In this document: positions 9,987 to 18,482 of the stretch, piece after piece
How the letters are laid out: each line of letters opens with the position of its first letter
How positions within the stretch are numbered: the first letter of the stretch is position 1
Origin: Magnetospirillum sp. XM-1
GTDB taxonomy: Bacteria > Pseudomonadota > Alphaproteobacteria > Rhodospirillales > Magnetospirillaceae
DNA: 64,000 nucleotides
Assembly (NCBI RefSeq): GCF_001511835.1
Contig: NZ_LN997848.1
Coordinates: 3,376,001 to 3,440,000 of the forward strand
Direction: 5' to 3'
The notes under the pieces: generated by a model
Databases searched by the model: none
What the model saw: the letters and a program-made list of their open reading frames with translations, nothing else
Told to the model about the DNA's origin: nothing
Translations under genes and position numbers: made by a program

Positions 9987-10664
9987 TCAACCGGTCGTGG
10001 CGTCCGCCATCTTCTTCCACTGGCGCCAACCCTTGGGGGTCAGCAGGGCATGGGCGAAGAAATCCAGGCCCTCGGCCACATATTCCTCCAACCCGCACTG
10101 CTCCTTGAGCCGCCAGTGCTTTAGCGCCCAGGAATGGGCGAAGGTCACCAGCTGGTAGGTCACCAGCTCCACATTCACTTCGCGCATCAGCCCCGCCTTG
10201 ATGCAATCGGCAAGGCAGGCGGCGATCATGCCGTTGGTCTCGATCTCGCAATCCTTGATCAGGCGGCGGCGGTCGTCGGGCAGCGACTTGGTGGAGCGAT
10301 AGGCCAGGACGGTGGCCTCGCGCCGCTGGTCCACCACCCGGCAATAGGCGCGGATCGCCGCCTGAAAGCGCTCCAGCGGGTCGGAAAGTCCTTCCAGCGC
10401 CGCCGGAATTTCGTGCTTGTAGGATTCCAGCACCGACAGAAGGGCGAGCAGCAGCACGTCCTCCTTGTCGCTGACATACTGGTAGATCAGACCGGCCGAA
10501 ACGCCCGCCTTCTTGGCCACGTCCTGAATGGTGGTGCGGTAGAAGCCCTGGTGCGAGAACAGCTCCACCGCCGCGGCGATGATCTGGCCGCGCCGCCTGG
10601 CGACCAGGGTTTCGTCAGCGACCTGCGCCTTGACGTCGTGAACCGCAGCCGGCTTGTTGTCCAT
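9987..10664 (-). CDS. TetR family transcriptional regulator
   Basis: A 225-residue repressor-type protein. The helix-turn-helix lies at about residues 25-70: [40 protein letters not shown] and E-D-V-L-L. The C-terminal ligand domain is helical with no assignable ligand. It is the last gene of the minus-strand block headed by the crotonase at 14374-15141, separated from the SDR gene by 68 bases, so it may be the last gene of that operon or have its own promoter. TetR regulators of acyl-CoA catabolism commonly bind CoA thioesters and palindromic operators. The three TGAAYG-N2-CRTTCA-like sites at 15155-15227 are natural targets, which is inference. Confidence 0.88.
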   Translation of the reverse strand: MDNKPAAVHDVKAQVADETLVARRRGQIIAAAVELFSHQGFYRTTIQDVAKKAGVSAGLIYQYVSDKEDVLLLALLSVLESYKHEIPAALEGLSDPLERFQAAIRAYCRVVDQRREATVLAYRSTKSLPDDRRRLIKDCEIETNGMIAACLADCIKAGLMREVNVELVTYQLVTFAHSWALKHWRLKEQCGLEEYVAEGLDFFAHALLTPKGWRQWKKMADATTG

Positions 10665-10732
10665 TCAGCGTCCCGCCCTGGTTGGAGGAATTTAAAAGTC
10701 CGACTACCCCGCCCCTGGCCAGAGGTCAACCT

Positions 10733-11506
10733 CTACATCAGCTCTCCACCCGCCACGGCGATGCTCTGGCCGGTGATGGAGCCCGAGCCCGGCAGGCACA
10801 GCCAAGCCACCGCCTCGGCCACCTCTTCCGGCTTGATCAGGCGCTTCTGCGGGTTGGAGGCGACCAGTCCGGCCAGGGCCTCGTCCCGCGTCCGCCCGGT
10901 CTTGGCCACGATGTTGGCGATCGTCTCCTCGACGATGTCCGTCTCGGTATAGCCTGGGCAGACGGCGTTGACCGTTACCGGCTTGGCGGCCAGTTCCACC
11001 GCCAGGGCGCGGGTCATGCCCACCAGACCATGCTTGGCGGCGCAATAGGCGGCGCAATAGGCCATGCCGGTCAGTCCGGCGGTCGAGGCCACGTTGACCA
11101 CCCTGCCCCATCCGGCCTTCAGCATGTCGGGCAGCGCCGCCTGGGTGCACAGGAAGGCGCCGGTCAGGTCGGTGCGCAGGATGTCGTCCCACAGGGCGAG
11201 ATCGGTCCGGGCGAAAGGCGCCGCCTTGGCGATGCCGGCATTGTTGACCAGGATGGCGATGGGGCCGAGCTGGGCCGATGCGCGAGCGAAGCCGGTCTGG
11301 ATGGCCGCCGGATCGGTGACGTCCACGGCCAGCCCCTGGCAGCCCATGGCGGCGGCCGCCTCGTCCAGGCGCTTTTGGTCGCGGCCGGTGATGGTCACCG
11401 CGGCGCCCAACACCAGCAGCTGGCGGGCGATGGCGGCGCCGATGCCGCGACCGCCGCCGGTGACCAGGGCATGACGGCCGACAAGCGGCCTGGAATCACC
11501 CATCAT
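10733..11506 (-). CDS. SDR family oxidoreductase (3-hydroxyacyl-CoA dehydrogenase-like)
   Basis: A 257-residue classical short-chain dehydrogenase/reductase. The nucleotide-binding motif is TGGGRGIG near residue 17, NNAG follows at mid-chain, the catalytic serine is in VNVASTAG, and the Y-x3-K motif is YCAAK, in the segment reading [20 protein letters not shown]. These NAD(P)-dependent enzymes oxidise hydroxyl groups. Next to an acyl-CoA dehydrogenase and crotonases, the likely step is 3-hydroxyacyl-CoA to 3-oxoacyl-CoA. Two in-frame ATG codons (MM) occur at the start; the first, at 11506, overlaps the stop of the acyl-CoA dehydrogenase, indicating coupled translation. Confidence 0.88.
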   Translation of the reverse strand: MMGDSRPLVGRHALVTGGGRGIGAAIARQLLVLGAAVTITGRDQKRLDEAAAAMGCQGLAVDVTDPAAIQTGFARASAQLGPIAILVNNAGIAKAAPFARTDLALWDDILRTDLTGAFLCTQAALPDMLKAGWGRVVNVASTAGLTGMAYCAAYCAAKHGLVGMTRALAVELAAKPVTVNAVCPGYTETDIVEETIANIVAKTGRTRDEALAGLVASNPQKRLIKPEEVAEAVAWLCLPGSGSITGQSIAVAGGELM

Positions 11507-12687
11507 AGGGTCAACCCTTCGTAAACCTTGGAGGCGATGACCAGCTTCTGAATCTCGCTGGTGCCTTCATAGATACGCAAGGCGCGGATTTCGCGATAGA
11601 GCTGTTCCACCATCATGCCGCTGATCACCCCCAGGCCGCCGAAGATCTGCACCGCCTGATCGATGACCATCTGGGCCTGTTCGGTAGCCCACAGCTTGGC
11701 CATGGAGGCCTCGCGGGTTACCCGTCCGCCGTGCGTGTCCTTGGTCCAGGCCGAGCGGTAGATCAGCAGGGCCGAGGTGTCGACGGCCACCGCCATGTCG
11801 GCGATCTTGGCCTGGATCAGCTGGAAATCGGCAAGGCGCGAGCCGAAGGCCTTGCGCTTGACCGAACGGGCCAGGGCCTCGTCCATGGCGCGGCGTGCAA
11901 AGCCCAGGGCGGCGGCGCCCACCGTGGTGCGGAACACGTCCAGCACGCTCATGGCCACCTTGAAGCCGTCGCCGGGCTTGCCCAGCATGTTGGCGGCGGG
12001 CACCCGCATGTTCTCGAACTTGAGCGAGCCCAGCGGATGGGGCGCGATGACGTCGATGCGCTCGGACACCGACAGGCCCGGCGTGGAGGCGTCCACCACG
12101 AAGGCCGCCAGGGTCTTGGCCCCCGGCTCGTCGCCGATGCGGGCGAAGACGGTATAGAAATCGGCCAGACCTGCATTGGAAATCCAGGTCTTGGCGCCGT
12201 CGATGACGTAATGGTCGCCGTCCAGGACCGCCTTGGTGGTCATGGCGCCCACGTCGGAACCGGCGTCGGCCTCGGAGATGGCGAAGGCGGCGATCATCTC
12301 GCCGGTGCCCACCTTGGGCAGATAGCGGGCCTGCTGCTGCTCGTTGCCGAACAAGGTGATGGCAGCAGAGCCCAGACCCTGCATGGCGAAGGCGAAATCG
12401 GCAAGACCGGCATGGCGGGCCAGGATCTCGCGGCCCAGGCAGAGCGCCCGGACATCGAAATCCTTTGCCCGCCCGCCGTGGGCGGCCGGAATGGCCGCCC
12501 GAAGGAACCCCGCCTGTCCCAGAGCCGTTACCAGGCGTCGGGCGGTCTGGTCCATGGCGGGGCCGTGCGCCTCGTCCTCGGGACACACCTCTGGGAGGGT
12601 GGTGTTGGCCCAGACCTCGAGCGACGCGGCGAACGCGCGGTGGGACTCGTCGAGAAAGGGCCAGTCGAGGAACGTGGCATCGCTCAT
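11503..12687 (-). CDS. Acyl-CoA dehydrogenase
   Basis: A 394-residue flavoprotein that introduces the 2,3 double bond into an acyl-CoA and passes electrons to ETF. Family blocks in order are [17 protein letters not shown] (FAD site), [13 protein letters not shown], the helical C-terminal domain with [35 protein letters not shown] and the terminal [11 protein letters not shown], which carries the position of the catalytic glutamate. The N-terminal 110 residues are less conserved, so chain-length or ring specificity cannot be read. Its stop overlaps the SDR start, and it lies downstream of a crotonase within one minus-strand unit. Its electron acceptor could be the EtfAB encoded at 57911-59601. 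Confidence 0.92.
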   Translation of the reverse strand: MSDATFLDWPFLDESHRAFAASLEVWANTTLPEVCPEDEAHGPAMDQTARRLVTALGQAGFLRAAIPAAHGGRAKDFDVRALCLGREILARHAGLADFAFAMQGLGSAAITLFGNEQQQARYLPKVGTGEMIAAFAISEADAGSDVGAMTTKAVLDGDHYVIDGAKTWISNAGLADFYTVFARIGDEPGAKTLAAFVVDASTPGLSVSERIDVIAPHPLGSLKFENMRVPAANMLGKPGDGFKVAMSVLDVFRTTVGAAALGFARRAMDEALARSVKRKAFGSRLADFQLIQAKIADMAVAVDTSALLIYRSAWTKDTHGGRVTREASMAKLWATEQAQMVIDQAVQIFGGLGVISGMMVEQLYREIRALRIYEGTSEIQKLVIASKVYEGLTL

Positions 12688-12744
12688 TTTATTTTCCTTA
12701 GGTATCCCCTCTCCTGCAGGCGGGAGAGGGGGGATAAGCCGGGA

Positions 12745-13563
12745 TCAGTTACCTTCGAACACCGGCGCCTGCTTGTTGGCGAAGGCGATGTAGGCGCGCT
12801 CGAAGTCCTTGGTCTGCATGCAGATGGCCTGGGCCTGGGCCTCTGCCTCGATGCACTCGCCCAGACCGTGGTTCCACTCCTGCCACAGCATCTTCTTGGT
12901 CATGGCGTGACCGAAGGTCGGGCCGTTGGCCAGCGAATGGGCCAGCTTGTTGGCGGCGTCCAGCAGCTCTTCCGGGGCGTGCAGCGAGTTGTAGTAGCCG
13001 ACGCGCTCGGATTCCTCGCCGCCCATGGCGCGGCCGGTGTAGAGCAACTCGGCGGCACGGCTCAACCCGATCAGGCGGGGCAGCAGGGTGCAGGCGCCCA
13101 TGTCGGCGCCGGCCAGGCCGACGCGCACGAACAGGAAGGCCACCTTGGACCGCGCGGTACCCAGACGGATGTCGGCGGCGCAGCCCAGCATGGTGCCGGC
13201 GCCGGCGCACACGCCGTCGATGGCGGCGATGATCGGCTGGGGCGCGTTGCGCATGGCGCGCACCGCGTCACCGGTCATGCGGGTGAATTCCAGCAGTTCC
13301 GGCATGTCCATCTTGGTCAGCGGGCCGATGATCTCGTGCACGTCGCCGCCCGAGCAGAAATTGCCGCCCGAACCGGTGACGACCACCGCCTTGACGTCGT
13401 CGGCATAAACCAGGTTCTCGAACAGGTCACGCAGCTCGCCATAGGAGTCGAAGGTCAGCGGGTTCTTCTTGTCGGGACGGTTCAGGGTGAGTGTCGCCAC
13501 CTTGCCGTCCACCTTCCAGTCGAAATGAACGGCCTTGTACTCGGCAGCCTTGAACTTGCGCAT
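12745..13563 (-). CDS. Enoyl-CoA hydratase/isomerase family protein
   Basis: A 272-residue crotonase-fold protein. The oxyanion-hole segments are [10 protein letters not shown] and [20 protein letters not shown], with [15 protein letters not shown] after the active-site region. In canonical hydratases the third block reads LPEVxLGL with a catalytic glutamate; here that position is F-V-R-V, so the usual second catalytic Glu appears missing. It may catalyse isomerisation, hydrolysis of a ring or another crotonase reaction rather than simple hydration. It lies 39 bases from the SDR gene upstream in the same transcription unit. Confidence 0.85.
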   Translation of the reverse strand: MRKFKAAEYKAVHFDWKVDGKVATLTLNRPDKKNPLTFDSYGELRDLFENLVYADDVKAVVVTGSGGNFCSGGDVHEIIGPLTKMDMPELLEFTRMTGDAVRAMRNAPQPIIAAIDGVCAGAGTMLGCAADIRLGTARSKVAFLFVRVGLAGADMGACTLLPRLIGLSRAAELLYTGRAMGGEESERVGYYNSLHAPEELLDAANKLAHSLANGPTFGHAMTKKMLWQEWNHGLGECIEAEAQAQAICMQTKDFERAYIAFANKQAPVFEGN

Positions 13564-13601
13564 GGGATTGTCCTCTTGTCTCGATGTTGCGAAGGGGGCC
13601 C

Positions 13602-14348
13602 TTAGCCCACCATGGTGATGCCGCCGTTGACCGACAGAACCTGGCCGGTGATGTAGTCGGCGCGGTTCGACGCCATGAAGACGATGGAATCGGCCACTTC
13701 CTGCGGCTGACCGAAGCGGCGCATGGGAATGACCTTCAAGAAGGCCTCCAGGAATTTCTCCGGCTCGGACTTCAACAGCGGGGTGTCGGTCGGGCCGGGG
13801 CAGATGGCGTTGACGTTGATGTTGAAGCGCGCACCCTCGCGGGCCAGGGCCTTGGAGAAGGCGATCAGACCGCCCTTGGCCGCCGAGTAGACGCTTTCGC
13901 CCAGGGAACCGACGCGGCCGGCGTCCGAGGCGACGTTGACGATCTTGCCGGTCTTCTTCTCGATCATCATGGGGAAGAAGGCGCGGATCAGCTCGATGGG
14001 GCCAGTGAGGTTCAGGCTCATCACACGCGCGATGAAGGCGTCGTCATTGTCCACGAACGGCTGGATGTGGCCCCAGCCCGCCACGTTGCACAGGATGTCG
14101 AGGCGGCCGCGGGTGGCCAGCACGTGCTCCTTGACCTTGGCGATGTTCGCCTTGTCGGTGACGTCGAGGCGCACGAATTCGGCCTTGAAGCCCTTGGCCT
14201 TCAGTTCGGCCGCCGCCTTCTCGCCGGCTTCGACGTTGATGTCGGCGATCAGGACGTCGGCGCCCAGCTCGGCCATGGACTTCACGGTGCAATAGCCGAT
14301 ACCCGACGCTCCGCCGGTGATCAGGGCGACTTTATCCTCGAACTTCAT
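13602..14348 (-). CDS. SDR family oxidoreductase
   Basis: A 248-residue classical short-chain dehydrogenase. The cofactor motif is TGGASGIG at about residues 12-19, with D-I-N after the second beta strand favouring NAD. The catalytic serine lies in [11 protein letters not shown] and YSAAKGG gives the Y-x3-K pair; the C-terminus is VNGGITMVG. It resembles dehydrogenases of hydroxyacyl-CoA or alicyclic hydroxyacyl-CoA intermediates (BadH-like enzymes are one possibility, inferred only from context). The start at 14348 is chosen because AAGGAGCCAAGGAA precedes it and upstream codons read as a shadow of the next gene. Confidence 0.85.
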   Translation of the reverse strand: MKFEDKVALITGGASGIGYCTVKSMAELGADVLIADINVEAGEKAAAELKAKGFKAEFVRLDVTDKANIAKVKEHVLATRGRLDILCNVAGWGHIQPFVDNDDAFIARVMSLNLTGPIELIRAFFPMMIEKKTGKIVNVASDAGRVGSLGESVYSAAKGGLIAFSKALAREGARFNINVNAICPGPTDTPLLKSEPEKFLEAFLKVIPMRRFGQPQEVADSIVFMASNRADYITGQVLSVNGGITMVG

Positions 14349-14373
14349 TTCCTTGGCTCCTTGGATGGAAGAC

Positions 14374-15141
14374 TCACTTGGACAGGAAGGCCTCGACCCG
14401 GTGGCGGGTCTCGGGCTCGTGCAACAGCAGGTCGCGGGTGGCGAGAAGCTCTTCCTCGTAGCCGTCGCGGCTGGGGTCGAGGGAAGCCTCGATGCAGGAC
14501 TTCGACGCCGCCACGGCGGCACGTGGCAGGGTGGCGATGCGGTCGGCCAGCGTCGCGGCCTTGTCGGCCAACTCGGCGCGCGGCGCCGACCAGTGGACGA
14601 TGCCCATCTCGGCAGCGCTCTGGCCGTCCAGAATCTCGGCACCCAGGATCAGGCGCTTGGCGATGGCCGGGCCGCACAGCCGGGTCAGGCGCTGGGTGCC
14701 GCCCGCGCCGGGGATCAGGCCCAGATTGACCTCGGGCAGGGCCAGCTTGGCCTCGTTCGCGGCGATGCGGAAATCACAGGCCAGCGCCAGTTCCAGCCCG
14801 CCGCCCATGGCGGCGCCCCCCACCTCGGCGATGGTGGCGAGCGGCAGCCGCTCGATGCGCTTCAACACGTTCTGCAGATCGCGGACGAAGGCGATCTGGG
14901 CATCCACCAGATTAGGATTGGCGAGGTTTTCGCGCATCTCGGCCAGATCGGCGCCGGCACAGAACGCCTTTTGCTCGGAGCGCACGTGCAGGACCCGGAC
15001 GGACTTGTCCTCCTCCACCATGTCCATGGCGGCGTGCAGGTCCTTGATCAGGGCGCGGCTGAGCGCGTTGACCGGCGGGCTGGCCAGGGTGACCACGAAG
15101 ACGGCGCCCCGGCGGGCGGTATTCAGCACGGAAAAGGACAT
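14374..15141 (-). CDS. Enoyl-CoA hydratase
   Basis: A 255-residue crotonase with the complete canonical signature: FCAGADLAEMREN, then EVGGAAMGGGLELALACDFRIAA, ALPEVNLGLIPGAGGTQRL and the C-terminal helix. The glutamates usually involved in hydration of trans-2-enoyl-CoA (in the two latter blocks) are present, in contrast to the paralogue at 12745-13563. It is the promoter-proximal gene of the minus-strand operon running down to the TetR gene. Its leader holds three operator-like palindromes. A GAGG ribosome site lies about 6 bases before the ATG. Confidence 0.9.
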   Translation of the reverse strand: MSFSVLNTARRGAVFVVTLASPPVNALSRALIKDLHAAMDMVEEDKSVRVLHVRSEQKAFCAGADLAEMRENLANPNLVDAQIAFVRDLQNVLKRIERLPLATIAEVGGAAMGGGLELALACDFRIAANEAKLALPEVNLGLIPGAGGTQRLTRLCGPAIAKRLILGAEILDGQSAAEMGIVHWSAPRAELADKAATLADRIATLPRAAVAASKSCIEASLDPSRDGYEEELLATRDLLLHEPETRHRVEAFLSK

Positions 15142-15154
15142 TCACGCCTCGAAC

Positions 15155-15168
15155 TGACTGACCATTCA
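15155..15168. promoter_or_regulatory. TetR-type operator-like site 1 (imperfect)
   Basis: TGACTGACCATTCA matches the pattern TGAAYG-N2-CRTTCA at 11 of 12 defined positions. It lies closest to the start codon of the crotonase gene at 14374-15141 and 21 bases from site 2. Confidence 0.4.
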
Positions 15169-15175
15169 ATCTGAC

Positions 15176-15189
15176 TGAATGTTCATTCA
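15176..15189. promoter_or_regulatory. TetR-type operator-like palindrome, site 2
   Basis: TGAATGTTCATTCA, exact 6-bp arms around a TT centre. This is the size and symmetry usual for operators of TetR regulators of fatty-acid or aromatic-acid catabolism. It lies in the 91-bp leader between the esterase stop and the crotonase start. Confidence 0.55.
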
Positions 15190-15213
15190 TTTGACGGTGC
15201 GAGTCAAGCTGCT

Positions 15214-15227
15214 TGAATGGTCGTTCA
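15214..15227. promoter_or_regulatory. TetR-type operator-like palindrome, site 3
   Basis: TGAATGGTCGTTCA, differing from site 2 at only two positions and embedded in the longer near-palindrome TTGAATGGTCGTTCAA. It is 38 bases from site 2 and 6 bases from the end of the esterase gene, so it is probably the most upstream element of the crotonase operon promoter. Confidence 0.55.
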
Positions 15228-15232
15228 ATAAA

Positions 15233-16177
15233 TCAGGACAGGACCGAACTCCACGCCCGGCACGCCTCGGCCAGCACAGCCTTGCCCGAACTCACATAGC
15301 CCGCCAGCCCCAGACAGCCATGGATGGAGCCTTCAAGACGGACATGGCGCACCGGCACCCCCGCCCTTTTCAGGGCCTCGGCATAGGCATCGCCCTCGTC
15401 CACCAGGGGATCGAAGCCGCAGGTCAGCACCAGGGCCGGGGCCAGCCCGGCATGGGAGGCGGCGCGCAGCGGCGAGGCGTCGGGCTCCAGCACCGGGCTG
15501 TGGCATTGGCCGAAATACTGGGCGGTGAACCAGTCGATATCGGCCTGGGTGAGCAGATAGCCCTCGGCGAGGCGAGCACGGGAGGGAAAGTCGCCCTTCT
15601 GGTCCACCGCCGGATAGATCAGCATCTGCAACGCCAGCCCGATGCCCAGGTCGCGGGCATGCAGCGCCACCACCGCCGACAGGGTGCCGCCGGCGCTGTC
15701 GCCGGCGAGCCCAAGTTTCCAGCCGGGATACTCGGCCGCCGCCCATTTCAGCGCGGCAAGGCCATCCTGGATGGCGGCGGGATAGGGATGCTCGGGCGCC
15801 AGGCGGTAGTGAACCGCCACCACCACCGAGCCGCTTTCGGCGGCCAGGGCGCGGCAATGGGGATCGTGGGTCTCGAGATCGCCGACCACGAAGCCGCCGC
15901 CGTGGAAATAGAGCAGCAGCGCCTTGGCCCTGGGCCCGCCCACCGGCTGGTAGCGCCGGGCCGGAATGCCCGCGATGGCGAAGTCCTCGGCCAGGACGCC
16001 TTCGGGAGCGGGCGGATTGGTGCGCGACAGCCGCCGGGCGAATTCCGCCCGTCCCGCCACCGGCCCCAACTCGCCCAGCTTGGGCAGGTTCAGCTCGGCG
16101 GCCTTGGCCAGCACGAAGGCGATGTCGTCGTCCAACCGCCCCGGCATGCCGAGGGAGTAGAAGCCGGTCTCAAGCAT
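15233..16177 (-). CDS. Alpha/beta hydrolase, hormone-sensitive-lipase-type esterase
   Basis: A 314-residue esterase of the HSL family (family IV). The oxyanion motif is HGGGFVVGD, the nucleophile elbow GDSAGG, the acid lies in FDPLVDEGDAYA and the base is the histidine of GSIHGC; all triad elements are present. Such enzymes hydrolyse short-chain esters or lactones in the cytoplasm. The frame stays open upstream into a dispersed repeat, but ATG at 16177 has an AAGGGGGC ribosome site and begins the family alignment, so it is chosen. It follows the aldehyde dehydrogenase operon end and may be transcribed separately. Confidence 0.88.
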   Translation of the reverse strand: MLETGFYSLGMPGRLDDDIAFVLAKAAELNLPKLGELGPVAGRAEFARRLSRTNPPAPEGVLAEDFAIAGIPARRYQPVGGPRAKALLLYFHGGGFVVGDLETHDPHCRALAAESGSVVVAVHYRLAPEHPYPAAIQDGLAALKWAAAEYPGWKLGLAGDSAGGTLSAVVALHARDLGIGLALQMLIYPAVDQKGDFPSRARLAEGYLLTQADIDWFTAQYFGQCHSPVLEPDASPLRAASHAGLAPALVLTCGFDPLVDEGDAYAEALKRAGVPVRHVRLEGSIHGCLGLAGYVSSGKAVLAEACRAWSSVLS

Positions 16178-16195
16178 GATTGCCCCCTTTACAAC

Positions 16196-16276
16196 GTCAT
16201 CGCCGGACTTGATCCGGCGATCCACGTGGTGCCGCCTAAACAGGCGTGGATGGCCGGATCGAGCCCGGCCATGACG
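16196..16276. repeat. 81-bp dispersed palindromic repeat, copy 2
   Basis: Second copy of the element at 7621-7701, starting GTCATCGCCGGACTTGATCC and ending GGCCATGACG. It sits 7 bases beyond the stop codon of the aldehyde dehydrogenase gene, in the same relation to a minus-strand gene end as copy 1 after parC. Confidence 0.8.
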
Positions 16277-16283
16277 ACTATGC

Positions 16284-17723
16284 TTACTCCTTGGGCTCGG
16301 AGCCGAACAGCGTCTTGGATTCCAGGAATTCCTCGAACCCCGCCTCGCCCCATTCGCGCCCCACTCCCGACTGACGGATGCCGCCGAACGGGCCGCCGGG
16401 ATGGGACAGCGCGCCGTTCAAATGCACCATGCCGGTGCGCAAGCGGCGCGCCACCGACCGCGCCTCGGCCAGGTCGCCGGCGGTGACATAGCCCGACAGG
16501 CCGTAGACGCAATCGTTGGCGCCCGCCACCGCGTCGTCCAGATCCTTGTAGCCGCGCATGGACAGCACCGGGCCGAAGATTTCCTCGCGCATGATGGTCA
16601 TGGAATCCGTGACCCGGCTGAACACGGTGGGACGGACGAAAAAGCCCCTGTCCAGGCCTTCGGGGCGCTCGGGCCCGCCGCAGACCAGCTTGGCGCCTTC
16701 CTCCATACCGGTGCGGATCATGCGCCGCACCTTGTCGAACTGCCGCGCGTTGGCGATGGGGCCCATCACCGTTTCCGGATCGGCGGGATCGCCCACCTTG
16801 ATCTGGGCGCACAATTCGGCGGCCAGCGCCTCGGCCTCCTCCAACCGATGGGCGGGAACGAACAGCCGGGACGGCGCGTTGCAGCTTTGGCCCGAATTGC
16901 CCATCATGGCCTTGACCGCGTGGCCCATGGCCCTGTGGAAATCGGCGCTGTCGCAGATGATGTTGGCCGACTTGCCGCCGAGCTCCAACGACACCTTCTT
17001 GATGGTGGCCGCCCCTTCACGCATCACCGACGAGCCGGCGGCGTTGGAGCCGGTCAGCGACACCATGTCCACCAGCGGGTGCGACGACAGCACCGGCCCG
17101 ATCTCGGCCCCGTCGCCGAACACCATGTTGAACACGCCGGCCGGCACCCCGGCCTCGTGGACGATCTCGGCCAGGATGCGGGCGGAATAGGGCGCGAACT
17201 CGCTGGGCTTCAACACCATGGCGCAGCCCGCCGCCAAGGCGGGCGCCACCTTGCAGGCGATCTGGTTCATGGGCCAGTTCCACGGCGTGATCAGCGAGAC
17301 CACCCCCACCGGTTCCTTGACCACCAGGGTGGTGCCCTGGCGGCGCTCGAAGGCGTAGGTCTTGGCGATGCTAAGCGCCGTCTTGAAATGCCCCAGCCCG
17401 GCGCGGGCCTGGGCCGGCTTGGCCAGACGCTCCAAGGGCGCGCCCATCTCCAGGCTGATGGCCTGGGCGATCTCGTCGATGCGGGCCTCGTAGAGCGCGG
17501 TCACCTTGGCCAGGATTTCCAGGCGTTCGGCCAACGGCGTCGCCGCCCAGGCGGGAAAGGCCCTGGCCGCCGCCTGGATGGCCAGGACAGCGTCGGCGGC
17601 GGAGCCCAGCGCCACCCGGCCCGAAACCTGCTCGGTGGCGGGGTTGATCACGTCGAGATTGCGCGAGCCCTTGGCGGGCTTCACCCAGGCGCCGTCGATG
17701 TAGAAATCCAGGCAATCACGCAT
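16284..17723 (-). CDS. NAD(P)-dependent aldehyde dehydrogenase
   Basis: A 479-residue ALDH-superfamily enzyme oxidising an aldehyde to its acid. Conserved elements in order are TPWNWPMNQ, KPSEFAPYSA, the cofactor motif FTGS-like SLTGSNAAGS, the general-base glutamate in LELGGKSAN, the catalytic cysteine in GNSGQSCNAPSR, EEIFGPV, and the C-terminal PFGGIRQSGVGREWG. All catalytic residues are present. It closes the minus-strand unit beginning at the PaaF-like crotonase. The gap of 72 bases to the UspA gene could hold a promoter. The substrate is unknown; a semialdehyde from the same catabolic route is plausible inference. Confidence 0.92.
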   Translation of the reverse strand: MRDCLDFYIDGAWVKPAKGSRNLDVINPATEQVSGRVALGSAADAVLAIQAAARAFPAWAATPLAERLEILAKVTALYEARIDEIAQAISLEMGAPLERLAKPAQARAGLGHFKTALSIAKTYAFERRQGTTLVVKEPVGVVSLITPWNWPMNQIACKVAPALAAGCAMVLKPSEFAPYSARILAEIVHEAGVPAGVFNMVFGDGAEIGPVLSSHPLVDMVSLTGSNAAGSSVMREGAATIKKVSLELGGKSANIICDSADFHRAMGHAVKAMMGNSGQSCNAPSRLFVPAHRLEEAEALAAELCAQIKVGDPADPETVMGPIANARQFDKVRRMIRTGMEEGAKLVCGGPERPEGLDRGFFVRPTVFSRVTDSMTIMREEIFGPVLSMRGYKDLDDAVAGANDCVYGLSGYVTAGDLAEARSVARRLRTGMVHLNGALSHPGGPFGGIRQSGVGREWGEAGFEEFLESKTLFGSEPKE

Positions 17724-17795
17724 AGCCAGTCTCCAAGCAAAAAGGGGGCGGCGGATTGTTGCCCCATCCGCCGCCCCCCGTCGAATGAAACATCC

Positions 17796-18479
17796 TCAAT
17801 GTGAGAGCAGCACCGGTACGGTCATGTGGTCGAGGATGTGCCGCGTGGCCCCGCCCAGCACCTTCTCGCGCAAAGGCGAATGGCCGAACGCCCCCATGAC
17901 CAGCAGGTCGGCCCCCTGGTCGGCGGCCCGCGACAGCAAGGCGTTGCCGGCGTCGATATCGCCCAGCGTCGAATGCACCACGTCCACCTTGATGCCGTGC
18001 CGCGCCAGGGTCAGGCCGATATCGGCGCCGGGCACCCGGTCCCCGTCCTCGGCGTCCATGGTCATCACCGTGACATTGACGGCACCCGCCAGCAGCGGCA
18101 GGGAATCGAACACCGCCCGCGTCGCCTCGCGCGACGCGTTCCAGGCCACCAGCACCCGCTGGCCGACCCGGGGATAACGCCCGTGGCGCGGCACCGCCAG
18201 AATGGGGCGGCCGACCCGCATCAGCGTCTCGGTGACGTGGTCGGAGGTGCCGGGCGAGGCCTGGCCGACGATGGTCAAATCGGCATAGCGGGCGTGGAGC
18301 GCCAGATCCTTCAGTCCATTGATGGGCCGCCACTCGTCGACGCCCTCGGGGGCCTCGTCGCCCTTGCCTACCCCCACCAGCCGGGCCTTGTGTTCATCCG
18401 CCAGGGCGCGGGCGAGGTCGAGACGCCCGGCGCCTGCGGCATCGGGCTCCACATGGACCAGGATTTCCCGGATGGCCAT
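17796..18479 (-). CDS. Universal stress protein (UspA domain)
   Basis: A 227-residue protein with an N-terminal strand typical of Usp proteins (REILVHVEPD) and a C-terminal Usp domain ending in the nucleotide-binding pattern GAFGHSPLREKVLGGATRHIL, close to G-x2-G-x9-G-S/T. The N-terminal half is degenerate, suggesting a tandem Usp arrangement in which only the second half keeps the ATP site. It sits 3 bases after the thiolase stop, so it is translated as part of the catabolic unit. Its biochemical role is unknown. Confidence 0.85.
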   Translation of the reverse strand: MAIREILVHVEPDAAGAGRLDLARALADEHKARLVGVGKGDEAPEGVDEWRPINGLKDLALHARYADLTIVGQASPGTSDHVTETLMRVGRPILAVPRHGRYPRVGQRVLVAWNASREATRAVFDSLPLLAGAVNVTVMTMDAEDGDRVPGADIGLTLARHGIKVDVVHSTLGDIDAGNALLSRAADQGADLLVMGAFGHSPLREKVLGGATRHILDHMTVPVLLSH

Positions 18480-18482
18480 GGC

